Assembly: GCA_016194865.1 (NCBI GenBank)
Contig: JACQAT010000007.1
Location: 1 to 64,000 of the forward strand
Reading direction: 5' to 3'
DNA: 64,000 bases
Source of the DNA: Chloroflexota bacterium
GTDB lineage: Bacteria > Chloroflexota > Limnocylindria > P2-11E
Shown one piece after another: positions 43,695 to 56,061 of this stretch. Numbering within the stretch: position 1 is the first letter of the stretch; each line of letters starts with the position of its first letter. The position numbers and the translations under genes are program-made. Below the pieces are notes generated by a model. It saw only the letters and a list, made by a program, of their open reading frames with translations, had not been told where the DNA came from and searched no databases.

Positions 43695-46451
43695 ATGCCG
43701 GCACGCCGCTCGACCAAGCCAGCGACCCGTTCACGCAGCGCGAAGACGACGAAATGGGTCTATCGCTTCGTCGGCGGCAAGGCCGAGGGCAACGCGAAGA
43801 TGCGCACGCTGCTCGGTGGCAAGGGCGCGGGCCTCGCGGAGATGACCAACGCGGGGCTCCCCGTGCCTCCCGGCTTCACGATCACCACGGCGGCATGCAA
43901 CGCGTACTTTGCCGCGAAGAAGAAGCTCCCCGCGGGCCTCTGGGAGCAGGTCGAAGCCGCGCTCGCGACGGTCGAGCGCGACACGGGCAAGCGGCTCGGC
44001 GACACGAAGAACCCGCTCCTCGTCTCCGTCCGTTCCGGCGCCGCCATGTCGATGCCCGGGATGATGGACACGGTCCTCAACCTGGGCCTGAACGACGAGA
44101 CGCGGGCCGGCCTCGCCGCGCTCACGAAGAACGACCGCTTCGCCTGGGACGCGTACCGTCGCTTCATCTCGATGTTCGGCCGCATCGTGCTCGACATCGA
44201 CGCCGAGAAGTTCGAGCACGCGCTGGCGGCGCGGAAGGCGCGCGCAGCGGTGCAGAGCGACGCCGACCTGCCGGCGAAGGCGCTCGAGGAGCTCGTGCGC
44301 GAGTACAAGGACATCGTCCAGAAGGCGACCGGCAAGGCGTTCCCGACCGACCCGCGCGCCCAGCTGCGGCTCGCGGTCGAGGCGGTGTTCGAATCGTGGT
44401 TCGGCAAGCGGGCCGTCGACTACCGCAACACCTTCAAGATCCCGCACGACCTCGGCACCGCGGTGAGCGTCGTGTCCATGGTCTTCGGCAGCATGGGCGA
44501 CGACTCGGGCACCGGGGTCGCCTTCACGCGCGATCCGAACACCGGCGAGAGGGTGCTCTACGGGGAGTACCTCACGAACGCGCAGGGCGAGGACGTCGTC
44601 GCGGGCATCAGGACGCCGTCGAAGATCTCGCAGCTCAAGCAGGACATGCCCAAGGCGTACGCGGAGTTCGAGAGGATCGCCAAGCGCCTCGAGGCGCACT
44701 ACCGCGACGCGCAGGACCTCGAGTTCACCATCGAGCGCGGGAAGCTCTACATGCTGCAGACGCGCTCGGCGAAGCGGACCGCGAAGGCCGCGGTGAAGAT
44801 CGCGACCGACATGGTGCGCGAGCGGCTCATCACGAAGGACGAGGCGATCGTGCGCGTGGACCCGCTCCAGGTCGAGCAGCTCCTGCTGCCGCGCTTCGAC
44901 GAGAAGGAGGTCCAGAAGGCGCGCGCCGCGGGCCGCTATCTCGCGAAGGGCCTCAACGCGTCACCTGGAGCGGCGACCGGCCGCGCCGTGTTCGATGCCG
45001 ATCGTGCCGTCGTCCTGAAGGGGCAGAAGCAGCTGGTCGTGCTCGTGCGGCCCGAGACGAGCCCCGACGATTTCCACGGGATGGTCGCGGCGACCGGCAT
45101 CCTCACCGCGCGGGGCGGCTCGACGAGCCACGCCGCCGTGGTCGCTCGTGGCCTCGGCCTGCCCTGCGTCGCGGGCTGCGCCGCGCTCTCGATCGACCTC
45201 GCGAAGCGCGAGATGCTCGTCGGCGACCGCGTCATCAAGGAAGGTGACGCGATCTCGATCGACGGCACCACCGGCGAGGTCTACGCGGGCGCGCTGCCGA
45301 CCGTCCTTCCCGACTACGAGAAGGAGAAGGAGCTCATCGAGATCCTCTCCTGGGCGGATACGAAGCGGAGGCTCGGGGTGTGGGTGAACGCGGATACGCC
45401 GGAGGAGTGCGTGCAGGCGCGGAAGTTTGGCGCCGAGGGTGTGGGTCTCGCGCGGACCGAGCACATGTTCCGGCAGGCCGAGCGCCTCCCGTTCGTGCAG
45501 GACATGATCATGGCCGACACGACGGCGGGCCGCCGCGCCGCGCTCGACAAGCTCTTGCCGTTCCAGCAGGGCGACTTCCGCGAGATGTACAAGGCGATGG
45601 ACGGGCTGCCGGTCGTGATCCGCTTGATCGATCCACCACTGCACGAATTCCTTCGTGAATTCGCCGATGTCGACATCGAGATCGCCGTGGCGGAAGCGCT
45701 CGAGAAGCAGGGGAATTCATCAACGGGCGGCCCCGAGCTCGAGGCGAAGCGCAGGATCTACAAGAGGCTCGAGCAGCTGCACGAGGACAACCCGATGCTC
45801 GGCCTGCGCGGCTGCCGGCTGCTGCTCGTGTACCCCGAGATCCTCGAGATGCAGATCCGCGCGATCCTCGGCGCCGCGGCCGACGTGTCCCCGCAGGGCG
45901 TCAAGGCGAAGCCCGAGATCATGATGCCGCTCGTCGGCACGATGGGGGAGCTGGATCGCCTCCACGACCAGGTCATGTCCGTCGCCGACGCGGTGCAGAA
46001 GGAGCGCGGCACGAAGATCCCGTTCAAGTTCGGCACCATGATCGAGATCCCGCGTGCCTGCATCATCGCCGACCAGATCGCGACGAAGACCGAGTTCTTC
46101 AGCTTCGGCACGAACGACCTCACCCAGACCGTCCTCGGCATCTCGCGCGACGACGCGCAGAAGAGCTTCCTCACGCGGTACGTCGAGGAGAAGATCATCC
46201 CGGCCGACCCGTTCCAGGTCATCGACCGCGACGGCGTCGGCGCGATGATGCGCATGGGCGTCGAGCGCGGTCGCAAGACGAAGCCCGACCTCAAGATCGG
46301 CATCTGCGGCGAGCACGCCGGCGAGCCGAGCTCGGTCGCGCTGTGCCACGAGCTAGGCCTCACCTATGTCTCGCCGTCGACCTATCGCGTGCCGGTGGCG
46401 CGGCTCGCGGCGGCGCAGGCCGCGCTGAACGCGGGAGCGCGCGACCGCTAG
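43695..46451 (+). CDS. ppdK: Pyruvate, phosphate dikinase
   Basis: 918 residues from ATG 43695 behind GGAGGT. The ATP-grasp domain has GGKGAGLAEMTNAGLPVPPGF and SVRSGAAMSMPGMMDTVLNLG. The swivelling phospho-His domain has LTARGGSTSHAAVVARGLG, and the PEP domain has EGVGLARTEHMF and FSFGTNDLTQT. It interconverts pyruvate and PEP with ATP and phosphate, a gluconeogenic or PPi-linked glycolytic step. About 40 basic residues precede the family start. Confidence 0.97.
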   Translation: MPARRSTKPATRSRSAKTTKWVYRFVGGKAEGNAKMRTLLGGKGAGLAEMTNAGLPVPPGFTITTAACNAYFAAKKKLPAGLWEQVEAALATVERDTGKRLGDTKNPLLVSVRSGAAMSMPGMMDTVLNLGLNDETRAGLAALTKNDRFAWDAYRRFISMFGRIVLDIDAEKFEHALAARKARAAVQSDADLPAKALEELVREYKDIVQKATGKAFPTDPRAQLRLAVEAVFESWFGKRAVDYRNTFKIPHDLGTAVSVVSMVFGSMGDDSGTGVAFTRDPNTGERVLYGEYLTNAQGEDVVAGIRTPSKISQLKQDMPKAYAEFERIAKRLEAHYRDAQDLEFTIERGKLYMLQTRSAKRTAKAAVKIATDMVRERLITKDEAIVRVDPLQVEQLLLPRFDEKEVQKARAAGRYLAKGLNASPGAATGRAVFDADRAVVLKGQKQLVVLVRPETSPDDFHGMVAATGILTARGGSTSHAAVVARGLGLPCVAGCAALSIDLAKREMLVGDRVIKEGDAISIDGTTGEVYAGALPTVLPDYEKEKELIEILSWADTKRRLGVWVNADTPEECVQARKFGAEGVGLARTEHMFRQAERLPFVQDMIMADTTAGRRAALDKLLPFQQGDFREMYKAMDGLPVVIRLIDPPLHEFLREFADVDIEIAVAEALEKQGNSSTGGPELEAKRRIYKRLEQLHEDNPMLGLRGCRLLLVYPEILEMQIRAILGAAADVSPQGVKAKPEIMMPLVGTMGELDRLHDQVMSVADAVQKERGTKIPFKFGTMIEIPRACIIADQIATKTEFFSFGTNDLTQTVLGISRDDAQKSFLTRYVEEKIIPADPFQVIDRDGVGAMMRMGVERGRKTKPDLKIGICGEHAGEPSSVALCHELGLTYVSPSTYRVPVARLAAAQAALNAGARDR

Positions 46452-46476
46452 GGGCTCAGCCCGCGAGCTGCGTTCG

Positions 46477-46755
46477 TTAGGGCTCGATGCACGGCTCGCC
46501 CGCGGATCCGCAGACGGCCACGTCGTGGGTCTCCGGCGAAGAAACGGGCAACCGCGCTGCGACGCCGTATCCGTCGTCGGCCGTCAGATACTGATCTGCC
46601 GAGGGACCGTTCGAGGTCGTGGTCGCGTCGGCGTGCTGGACTCTGGCCCCGTTCGCCACGCCTTTTGGCGTTCCACAAGCGGTGGAGAAGAGCGCCATCC
46701 CAAGCACCGCGATGACGGTCAGCCGCGTCGTCCGAGTGCGGAAGCGATCGTTCAC
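46477..46755 (-). CDS. Small secreted lipoprotein
   Basis: 92 residues from GTG 46755 with AAGGAGG upstream. A basic start (RFRTRTTR) and hydrophobic segment end in the lipobox FSTAC. The mature part of about 62 residues has two further Cys near the end (AVCGSAGEPCIEP), possibly a disulfide. No family is recognised. It is the gene after the large LuxR-type regulator, 77 nt downstream of it on the same strand. Confidence 0.65.
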   Translation of the reverse strand: MNDRFRTRTTRLTVIAVLGMALFSTACGTPKGVANGARVQHADATTTSNGPSADQYLTADDGYGVAARLPVSSPETHDVAVCGSAGEPCIEP

Positions 46756-46831
46756 GTGACCCTCCTTCTGCGCTGAGGCGACCGTACCGAGGAGGGCGCG
46801 CTCTGACAGCGGGGGAACTACCTGCTCGCGA

Positions 46832-49819
46832 CTACCTGTCTTCCGGGTGCTGCGACCCCGGCATCGTCTCGACGACCCATGCCGCGACCTGCGCTCGGGA
46901 GCGGAAGCCAAGCTTGTTCCGTACCCGCTCGACATGACCTTCGGCCGTCCGCTCGCTGATGAGGAGCTGCTCCGCGATCTCCCGATTCGAGCGGCCACGC
47001 GCCACGAGGATCGCGACCTCGCGCTCGCGGCTCGTGAGCTGCCCACCGGCGGCCGGTCCTGGCGAAGGCGGCCGCTCCTCCGCGGGGAAGGGCAGGCCCC
47101 GCTCGCGGGCCCAGTCGCGAAGCTGGGCGAGGAGCCACGTCGCCTTGGCCCGTCGGAGGTAGGGGACGTCGATCGCGATCTCAGCGGCCGCGGCGTCGCG
47201 GTCGCCCCGTCCGCCGCGCTGTTGGAGCAGCTCCGCGCGGCGTTGGTGGACGAAGACGCCTGGCACGAAGATCCACGGCTGCAGGATCGGCGCGGCAAGA
47301 TGCTCGCTGCATTCGCCGGCCGAGGCGATCGCCAGATCGAGGTCGCCGTCGCGTGCCGCCCGTTCCGCGCGCGCCATCGCGCGCCGGGCGCGGACATGTG
47401 AGATCCGTCCATTGCCCGTCTCAGCGCTGGAGAACGTGATCCAACGGGCCAGCGAGTCGCCGTCCTCGAGGCGTCGAGCCGCAATCAGCGCGCAGATCGC
47501 CGTGTGGCTACGACCACTTAGCGGTGACCCGTCCTCCAATACACCCGCCAGCTTCTCCGCGTGGTCAAGAGCGCTACGCGAGTCTCCCGCGAGGAGGGCG
47601 AACCGGCACGCTGTCACGACGGCGGCGTCCCTCCACTGCAGCATCGGGGCGGCAGCGTCGAACTTCTTCAGCGGCTCGGCCATCAGCGGCAGGCCGCGCT
47701 CCGGACCGTCGCGAGCTGTGACGATCAGAGCAAGGAGCGCTTTTGGATTGGCCGCCCATATCGTGTCATGCGGGATCTCGGCGACCAAGCGGATCGCGGC
47801 GTCCCAGTCGCCCGTGCTGGTCGCGAGCGCGCTCTCGAGGCCGATGAGCTGGGCGGGTCGGTAGCCGTGGCGGCGCGCGTGTGCGATGCGCTCTTCTCGC
47901 AGCGCGCTCGCCTCCGTGGGGGATGAGCCCGCCATCTCCATCGTCGCGGCGAGCTGGACGTAGGCAGCCTGCGCGTCGCTGACGAGTCCGTGCGCGAGCG
48001 CCATCTCGACCCCGGCGCGTCCACAGTCCACGGCGTCCTCGCGACCGCCCGCGGCCTTCGCGGCGCCCAGCCACTCGAGCGCGCTGACCTGGGCTCGCCA
48101 GTTGTCCGTCCGGCGCGCCATAGCGAGCGCCGCTTCGGCCAGCGCGAGCGACTCCCGAGGATCATCCCGATCAGCTGCCCTTCCCGCCAGAGACGCGTAG
48201 AGGCTCGCGAGCGATGCGCTATCGCCGAGCGGCTCCAGCAGCGACCTCGCGCGCTCGATGAGCTCGATCTGTGTGGTGGTGTTGCCGAGGGTCCAGTGGT
48301 ATTGCGCGGCGGCAATCAGCGCCTCCGCGGTCCGTTCAGGGTCGCCAGCGGATCCAGCGAGACGGATCGCTTCGCCGGCCGCGACCACCGCGCGTGGCAC
48401 GTCATTCGACATGAATGCGGCGTGCGCGAGCTGCAGCTGGGCGTCGGTGGAGGGAGGCGCGCTCGGCCTCGCGAGCTCGACGACACGTTCGAAGTGACGG
48501 AGAGCGCCGACGAACGCGAACGCCCGAAGGGCCTCGCGCCCCGCGACATCGTGGTGGTGCGCGGCGCGACTCGTGTCACCCGCGTGGTCGAAGTGATATG
48601 CGAGGTCCTCGTGGCGCCCGGGCGCATCACCGCGAGCTTCGAGAGCGACCGCGACGCGACCGTGCAACGCGCGGCGTTCGCGTTCGAGCATCTGGGCGAG
48701 CACCGCATCGCGCGTCAACGCGTGCGCGAAGGCGAAGCGGTGGTCGCCATCGGGACCCGCCTCGTCGAGGATGAGCTGCGCGGCGGTCAGGGCGCGAAGG
48801 GCCGAGATCAATGTGGGTTCATCGAGCCCTGACACCGACTGCAGAAGGTCGAAGTCGAAACGCTGACCGATCACGGCGGCGACATCGAGCGCACGTCGCT
48901 CGTCGGCGAAGAGGGTATTCGCGCGTCGCTGCAAGGCGAGACGGACCGACGCTGGGATCGCGAGGTCGTTGCTCGATCGCACGGTGTGCCAGGTCCGATC
49001 CTCGTACACCAGATCGCCGCCCTCGGCCAGCGCCCTGAGCACCTCCTCGATGAAGAATGGATTTCCCTCGCATCGCTGATGGACGGCTTCGACCAGGTCG
49101 GCCGGCGCACGATCGAGTCCAAGCGCTCCCTTGATCAACGAAGCGGTCTGCCCGAGATCCAGGCGGCGAAGGTGCATGCGGTGCGCCAGATGGCCACGGT
49201 CCATCTCAGCGAGCGCGCTCTCGACCCGGGCCGCGTCCGGAAGTGCCTCGCCGCGGTACGTGCCGAGGAGCAGGATGCGGTCCTCGCGAAGTCGGCTCGC
49301 GAGGAGTGGCACGAGCTCGAGCGTTGCTTCGTCCGCCCATTGAAGGTCCTCGATTGCCAGGACGAGTGGCGTTCGACGAGCGAGGTCATGGAAGAGCGAC
49401 GCGAAGGACTCGTGGATGCGATATCGCTCGCTCGGTTGTGTCGGGTCCGCCTCAAACTCTGCCCTGCCGAGCTCAGGCAAGAGCCGCATGAGCACGGGCG
49501 CGACGGCGCGGACGGAACGCTCGAGCGCCCCGCTCGGGAGAACTCGGTGTGCCGATCGGAGCATCTGCACCAATGGTCCGAACGGCCGGAGAGCCTCGAC
49601 CTCGACACACTCGCCGATGAGGACACGGTTGTCGGACTCGCGGGCGCGGTCCAGGAGTCGGCGGAGGAGCGCGGTCTTGCCGAGGCCCGCCTCACCCTCC
49701 AGCAGCACCGTGCGCCCACGATCGGCGATGACGCTGTCGAGGTGGGCGATCAGCGCTGCGAGTTCGGGCTCGCGTCCGATCAGCTCGGGACAGCGGACCG
49801 GGGGATCACCGAGCGCCAC
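46832..49819 (-). CDS. LAL-type LuxR family ATPase regulator
   Basis: 995 residues. The N-terminal AAA/STAND ATPase has Walker A GEAGLGKT at 42-49 and a Walker [13 protein letters not shown] long helical TPR-like middle follows. The last 65 residues are a LuxR/GerE helix-turn-helix ([26 protein letters not shown]). Such MalT-like regulators bind an inducer, oligomerise with ATP and activate nearby genes; the downstream lipoprotein gene is a possible target. The inducer is unknown. Confidence 0.9.
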   Translation of the reverse strand: MALGDPPVRCPELIGREPELAALIAHLDSVIADRGRTVLLEGEAGLGKTALLRRLLDRARESDNRVLIGECVEVEALRPFGPLVQMLRSAHRVLPSGALERSVRAVAPVLMRLLPELGRAEFEADPTQPSERYRIHESFASLFHDLARRTPLVLAIEDLQWADEATLELVPLLASRLREDRILLLGTYRGEALPDAARVESALAEMDRGHLAHRMHLRRLDLGQTASLIKGALGLDRAPADLVEAVHQRCEGNPFFIEEVLRALAEGGDLVYEDRTWHTVRSSNDLAIPASVRLALQRRANTLFADERRALDVAAVIGQRFDFDLLQSVSGLDEPTLISALRALTAAQLILDEAGPDGDHRFAFAHALTRDAVLAQMLERERRALHGRVAVALEARGDAPGRHEDLAYHFDHAGDTSRAAHHHDVAGREALRAFAFVGALRHFERVVELARPSAPPSTDAQLQLAHAAFMSNDVPRAVVAAGEAIRLAGSAGDPERTAEALIAAAQYHWTLGNTTTQIELIERARSLLEPLGDSASLASLYASLAGRAADRDDPRESLALAEAALAMARRTDNWRAQVSALEWLGAAKAAGGREDAVDCGRAGVEMALAHGLVSDAQAAYVQLAATMEMAGSSPTEASALREERIAHARRHGYRPAQLIGLESALATSTGDWDAAIRLVAEIPHDTIWAANPKALLALIVTARDGPERGLPLMAEPLKKFDAAAPMLQWRDAAVVTACRFALLAGDSRSALDHAEKLAGVLEDGSPLSGRSHTAICALIAARRLEDGDSLARWITFSSAETGNGRISHVRARRAMARAERAARDGDLDLAIASAGECSEHLAAPILQPWIFVPGVFVHQRRAELLQQRGGRGDRDAAAAEIAIDVPYLRRAKATWLLAQLRDWARERGLPFPAEERPPSPGPAAGGQLTSREREVAILVARGRSNREIAEQLLISERTAEGHVERVRNKLGFRSRAQVAAWVVETMPGSQHPEDR

Positions 49820-49849
49820 GTCGGAAGTGTGTCACGGAGGCGACCGGTG

Positions 49850-50626
49850 TCAGGTGGCCCGGCCGAGCTCCTTCCGCCAGAAGTCGAGCGTGCGCTTCCA
49901 CGAGGTGCATGCCTGCTCGTGGCCGGGCGACCCTTCCGTGTCGAGGAATGCCTTGAGGAAGCCGTGCGCGAAGCCCTCGTACTCGTGGAACGCGTGCGGG
50001 ACCTTCGCGGCGGTGAGCTTCGCGTCGAGCTCGCGCACGTTCTCGATGCCGACGCCGGTGTCCTCCGTGCCCCAGTGCCCCAGGAGCGGGCCGTGCATGC
50101 GCTCGGCGATCTCGAGCGGCGCGGGTGGCGCCTTGGGGTTCTCCGGACGGCCCTTCGGGAACCCGTAATAGGACACCGTCGCGATGTCGGTGCGCGTCGC
50201 GGTCAGGTCGAGCGCCAGGGTGCCACCCATGCAGAAGCCGATGACGCCGAGGCGCGCGCCCTTGACCTCGGGGCGCGCGCGCAGCTGGTCCAGCGCGCCC
50301 TCGAGGTCGCGCAGCGTTCGGTTCTGGTCGAGCTTCGGCTGGCGCGCCATCGCGGCCTCACGATCGCCGGCCGGCACCGGGCCCTCACGGAAGAAGTACT
50401 CGACGTCCAGCGCGACATATCCCGCCTGGGCGATGCGCCGAGCGAGATGCTCGTAGAAGTCGCTCCGGCCGAAGACGTCGTTGACGATCAGCACCGCGGG
50501 CGCCGGGGTCCCTTGCGGGAACGCGAGCAGGCCGAGCATGTCCCCGCCGTCGGACGCCTTGATCGTGATCTCCTGCGCTCGCACGTCGGGCAGCGGGGTA
50601 CCGGCGGGGACCTCTGGGTGGCACAT
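49850..50626 (-). CDS. Dienelactone hydrolase family protein
   Basis: 258 residues from ATG 50626 after AAGGAGGG. An alpha/beta hydrolase with Cys nucleophile in GVIGFCMGGTLAL, acid in HWGTEDTGV and His in FAHGF; VFGRSDFYEHLARRIAQAGY is typical of the family. The natural substrate is not evident. No chloroaromatic pathway genes are near. It lies 30 nt upstream of the LuxR-type regulator gene, on the same strand. Confidence 0.88.
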   Translation of the reverse strand: MCHPEVPAGTPLPDVRAQEITIKASDGGDMLGLLAFPQGTPAPAVLIVNDVFGRSDFYEHLARRIAQAGYVALDVEYFFREGPVPAGDREAAMARQPKLDQNRTLRDLEGALDQLRARPEVKGARLGVIGFCMGGTLALDLTATRTDIATVSYYGFPKGRPENPKAPPAPLEIAERMHGPLLGHWGTEDTGVGIENVRELDAKLTAAKVPHAFHEYEGFAHGFLKAFLDTEGSPGHEQACTSWKRTLDFWRKELGRAT

Positions 50627-50664
50627 GGGGCCCTCCTTCGTGTGTGGGGCGATAACCTTAGCGC

Positions 50665-51753
50665 GTGGCGACCGACGTCGAGCCGTCCGCCAAGCTCTCG
50701 CGCACGCGAAGCGTCGCTGCGCTGCGGGTGCGCGAGCGTCTCGAGGAGCTGGAGCGGACGACCCTCGCGCCGAACGCGACGCGCACGGCCGATGCCAGGC
50801 GCGATCGGCCCGAAGCGCCCACGCCCACGCGCACCGCCTTCCAGCTCGACCGCGATCGCATCATGCACAGCAAGGCCTTCCGCCGCACGAAGCACAAGAC
50901 GCAGGTGTTCCTCGCGCCGATCGGCGACCACTACCGAACCCGCCTGACGCACATCCTCGAGGTCAGCCAGATCGGCCGCTCCATGGCGGTCGGCCTCCGC
51001 CTCAACGAGGACCTCGTCGAGGCGATGGCGCTCGGCCACGACATCGGGCACACGCCATTCGGCCACACGGGCGAGGAGCTGCTCGGCAAGTTCTTGCCTG
51101 AAGGCTTTCGACACAACGAACAGAGCGTCCGTATCGTCGAGAAGCTCGAGAAGAACGGCCAGGGCCTCAACATCACGAAGGAGGTCCGCGACGGCATCCT
51201 CAAGCACAGCTCGCCGACGGAGGGTGGGGTGGAGACCGCCGCGTGGGGCGTGCCCGAGACGCCGGAGGGCTGGGTGGTCCGCTACGCCGACAAGATCGCG
51301 TACCTCCACCACGATGCGGACGACGCGATTCGCGCGGGCATCATCGAGGAGAGCGATCTGCCGAACAGCGTGCGCATGGGCCTTGGCGCCACGCGCGGCG
51401 AGCGGCTCGACACGATGATCTACGACGTCATCTGCAACTCGTACGGCAAGGACGAGGTCGCGATGAGCGGCGAGGTGCTCGAGGCCACGAACGAGCTGCG
51501 GAAGTGGATGTTCGAGAACGTGTACCTGTCCGGCGCCGCCAAGACCGAGGACGAGAAGGCGCAGGGCATGCTGTGGGACCTGCTGACGTACTTCGAGAAG
51601 TACCCGGAGCGGATGCCGAGCGAGCACCAGCGCATCGCCGAGCGCGAGGGCATCAAGCGCGCGGTCGCCGATTACGTGGCCGGCATGACCGACGTCTACG
51701 CGCTGGACATGTTCGAGAGCGTGTTCATCCCGCAGGGGTGGGGGCACCGCTAA
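50665..51753 (+). CDS. dgt: dGTPase-like HD phosphohydrolase
   Basis: 362 residues from GTG 50665. The HD-domain ligands are in RTRLTHILEVSQIGR and ALGHDIGHTPFGHTGEE, with KAFRRTKHKTQVF and the C-terminal GMTDVYALDMFESVF. It hydrolyses dNTPs to nucleoside and triphosphate. The TAA is directly followed, in the same frame, by the dnaG coding sequence; dgt-dnaG-rpoD is a common bacterial arrangement. Confidence 0.93.
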   Translation: MATDVEPSAKLSRTRSVAALRVRERLEELERTTLAPNATRTADARRDRPEAPTPTRTAFQLDRDRIMHSKAFRRTKHKTQVFLAPIGDHYRTRLTHILEVSQIGRSMAVGLRLNEDLVEAMALGHDIGHTPFGHTGEELLGKFLPEGFRHNEQSVRIVEKLEKNGQGLNITKEVRDGILKHSSPTEGGVETAAWGVPETPEGWVVRYADKIAYLHHDADDAIRAGIIEESDLPNSVRMGLGATRGERLDTMIYDVICNSYGKDEVAMSGEVLEATNELRKWMFENVYLSGAAKTEDEKAQGMLWDLLTYFEKYPERMPSEHQRIAEREGIKRAVADYVAGMTDVYALDMFESVFIPQGWGHR

Positions 51754-53568
51754 ACGCCGGGCGACTTCGACCTCGTCAAGGAACGCATCGACATCGTCCA
51801 GCTCGTCGGAGAGCGGGTGCAGCTGCGCAAGGCGGGGCGCGCGTACAAAGGGCTGTGCCCGTTCCATAACGAGAAGACACCGTCGTTCACGGTCGATCCG
51901 GACCGCCGCACCTACAAGTGCTTTGGCTGCGGGGAATTTGGGGATTGCTTCACATGGATCGAGAAGATGGACGGCCTCGAACCCGTCGACGCGCTCACGC
52001 AGCTCGCGGAGCGGGCAGGGGTGGAGCTGACGCGGCGCGCGCCCGAGGCGCGCGACTTCGAGAAGAAGCTGCTCGCCGCCCACGAGAGCGCGCACTTCTA
52101 TTTCCGCCAGGCGTACCGCGGCACCGAGCCGGGCCACGAGGCCGCGAAGTACGTCGCGGCGCGCGGCATCACCGCGGAGACCGTCGAGCGGTTCGGGATC
52201 GGCTACGCGCCGGACCTCATGGACGGGCTGCTGTCGTATCTGCGGAAGAAGGGGTACAGCGACGACGAGGCGGTGACGACCGGGCTCATCTCGCGGAACG
52301 AGCGCGGGCTCTTCGACCGCTTCCGCCATCGCGTGATGATCCCGATCAAGGACGGGCGCGGGCGGATCATCGCGTTCGCCGGCCGGGCGCTCCGCGCGGA
52401 TCAGGCCGCGAAGTACCTCAACTCACCCCAGACCCCGCTCTTCACGAAGGGCGCCACGTTGTTCGCGCTCGACCTCGCCCGCGCCGCGATCCGCAAGGCG
52501 AACGAGGCGGTCATCGTCGAGGGGCAGTTCGACGCGATCGCCTGCCACCAGTCGGGGTTCGACACGACCGTCGCGTCGATGGGCACGGCGCTGACGACCG
52601 AGCAGTATGGGATCCTCGACAAGATGAAGATCGAGCGTGCTGTCGTCGCGTTCGATGCGGATGCGGCGGGTGGTACGGCGGCGGAAAAACGTGGGCGTGA
52701 GCTGCTTCAGGTCATGCGCGCGTACAACCGCGCCGGAGGCCGAATCTCCTTGAGCATGAGCCTCCCGATCCATGTCGCGACGCTCCCGGCGGGCGCGAAG
52801 GATCCCGACGAGCTCGCCCGCACAGAGCCTGCGCGGCTGCGAGAGACGCTCGAGGGGGCGACGCCCGTTCTCGAGTTCGTGATCGACGCGGTCGCCAAGC
52901 GGCACGCGCTGCAGACCCCGGACGGCCGGCGGCGCTTCCTCGCGGAGACCGTGCCGCTGCTGGCGGACGAGCCTGACGCCATGACCCGCGAGCTGTACCT
53001 CGGCACGCTCTCGCGCCTGACCGGCGTGCCACAGGAGCAGCTCCGGACGGAGGCCGCCCAGCCGAGACCCGCGTCGGCCGGGAGGAGCGCTCCGGGCGCC
53101 CCGGCGGCCCCGGAAACGCCGAAAAGGAAACAAACCGCCAGTACGGAGCGTTATCTCATGGCAGAATTAGCGCTGTTCCCAGAGGAGGCCGCGCGCATCG
53201 ATCTCGCGCCAGAGGACCTGTCAGACCCCGATCACAGAGCCATCTTCGAGCACCTCTCTGCCGGGCGTCCGGCCGCTGACCTTCCAGCTCACTTGGCCGC
53301 CACCTTGGCGGCACTAGGCGCTGATGCGCCCGAGCACGAGGCGGCGACGGACACGGGTCACGCGATCGAGATCGTCGCGCTGCGCCTGCGGGAACAGAAC
53401 CTGCGGCGCCGACTGGGTGAAAAGCGGGCCGAGCTGGCACGCGCGTCCGACGACGAGGCAGGCAGGCTCAGCGACGAGATCGCGCACCTTGCGGACGAGC
53501 TGGATCGGACGATGAAGGCGCGCGATCGCGACACGGTCCTACGGCCAGGCGACATGGAGACGGAATAG
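51754..53568 (+). CDS. dnaG: DNA primase DnaG, unusual start
   Basis: About 604 residues. The CHC2 zinc finger CPFHNEKTPSF...CFGCGEFGDC, the TOPRIM motif AVIVEGQFDAIACHQSGF and a C-terminal helicase-binding part are present. The conserved N-terminus FDLVKERIDIVQLVGERVQL begins right after the dgt stop, but no ATG, GTG or TTG exists until GTG 51817, which would cut it off. ACG 51754 or ATC 51784 are the likely starts. A low-complexity linker lies near residues 430-460. Confidence 0.9.
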   Translation, partial: TPGDFDLVKERIDIVQLVGERVQLRKAGRAYKGLCPFHNEKTPSFTVDPDRRTYKCFGCGEFGDCFTWIEKMDGLEPVDALTQLAERAGVELTRRAPEARDFEKKLLAAHESAHFYFRQAYRGTEPGHEAAKYVAARGITAETVERFGIGYAPDLMDGLLSYLRKKGYSDDEAVTTGLISRNERGLFDRFRHRVMIPIKDGRGRIIAFAGRALRADQAAKYLNSPQTPLFTKGATLFALDLARAAIRKANEAVIVEGQFDAIACHQSGFDTTVASMGTALTTEQYGILDKMKIERAVVAFDADAAGGTAAEKRGRELLQVMRAYNRAGGRISLSMSLPIHVATLPAGAKDPDELARTEPARLRETLEGATPVLEFVIDAVAKRHALQTPDGRRRFLAETVPLLADEPDAMTRELYLGTLSRLTGVPQEQLRTEAAQPRPASAGRSAPGAPAAPETPKRKQTASTERYLMAELALFPEEAARIDLAPEDLSDPDHRAIFEHLSAGRPAADLPAHLAATLAALGADAPEHEAATDTGHAIEIVALRLREQNLRRRLGEKRAELARASDDEAGRLSDEIAHLADELDRTMKARDRDTVLRPGDMETE

Positions 53569-55242
<1,674 letters not shown>

Positions 55243-55244
55243 AT

Positions 55245-55277
55245 CGAAAGGAGGGAGCCGCCTGCTCCCTCCTTTCG
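55245..55277 (+). terminator. Bidirectional terminator after rpoD
   Basis: CGAAAGGAGGGAG (55245-55257) and CTCCCTCCTTTCG (55265-55277) form a perfect 13-bp stem with a 7-nt loop, between the rpoD stop and the stop of the converging nitroreductase gene. The A-run and T-run within the outer stem would serve both strands. It is the only long, clear intrinsic terminator I see in the window. Confidence 0.85.
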
Positions 55278-55280
55278 TTC

Positions 55281-55808
55281 TCAGCTCCTCGCCTTACCCC
55301 AGCGCTCGTGGCTCACGATCTCTGACAGCGGCTTGCGTCCTTTGGGTCGTGTGATCGGTCGCGGATCGTCGATCGAGGTCGGGCGCCCGACGAGGACGAC
55401 GAGCTGCGCGGTGCGCTCCGCAGGGATGCCGAGGATGCGCTTCGCCTCCGCCTCGAGCGGCGGTTCCCCGTACCACGCGACGCCGGCGCCGAGCCCGAGC
55501 ATGTGCGCCGCGATCAGGAGCCGCTCCGAGACGCGGCCCGCGTCGTAGCTCTCGCTGCGTGAGCTGACGCCGTCCGTCACGATCGCGATCCCGAGCGGCG
55601 CCTTCGCCACCCAGTTGATCGCCTCACGCAGCCGGCTGATCCGGCGCAGCTGCTCGGGATCCGTGATGACGATGAAGTGCCACGGCTGCGTGTTCTTCGA
55701 GCTTCCCGTCCAGCGCGCGACCTCCAGCAGCTGCTCGAGGACGTCGTCCGGCACGGGCTCCGGCCCGAATTGGCGGATCTGCCGCACCTTGCGCAGCATC
55801 TTGGTCAC
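55281..55808 (-). CDS. Nitroreductase family protein
   Basis: 175 residues from GTG 55808. FMN-binding features: RQIRQFGPEPVPDDVLEQLLEVARWTGSSKNTQPWHFIV and AAHMLGLGAGVAWYGE. The family reduces nitro-compounds, quinones or enones with NAD(P)H. The C-terminal PITRPKGRKPLSEIVSHERWG is commonly conserved. It converges on rpoD across the shared terminator. Confidence 0.9.
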   Translation of the reverse strand: MTKMLRKVRQIRQFGPEPVPDDVLEQLLEVARWTGSSKNTQPWHFIVITDPEQLRRISRLREAINWVAKAPLGIAIVTDGVSSRSESYDAGRVSERLLIAAHMLGLGAGVAWYGEPPLEAEAKRILGIPAERTAQLVVLVGRPTSIDDPRPITRPKGRKPLSEIVSHERWGKARS

Positions 55809-55854
55809 GAAGGTGGAGCATACGTGCGCCCGGCGTGGCACCATCGACGGTCTG

Positions 55855-56061
55855 ATGCCTGGCGACGTGGATCAGGGCGAGCTGGAGCGGCTGGGGAGCG
55901 CGCTGCGGCTCGCCGAGTCGGCGCTCGAGGAAGCGCTCGAGGCCGCCGAGAACCTCGGCAGCTTCGATCACCGCTTCGATGTCCCACGCGCGCTGGGCGG
56001 CGCGCAGCGACTGGTCGGGAACGCCCTCGAGGCCGTCGACAGCGCGCGAGGTCAGCGCTAG
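55855..56061 (+). CDS. Small helical hypothetical protein
   Basis: 68 residues from ATG 55855, with acidic and alanine-rich helical sequence (LERLGSALRLAESALEEALEAAENL). It diverges from the nitroreductase gene by 46 nt and ends in a CTAG overlap with the OsmC gene. No family is recognised; the CTAG arrangement shared with known genes supports it being real. Confidence 0.45.
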   Translation: MPGDVDQGELERLGSALRLAESALEEALEAAENLGSFDHRFDVPRALGGAQRLVGNALEAVDSARGQR

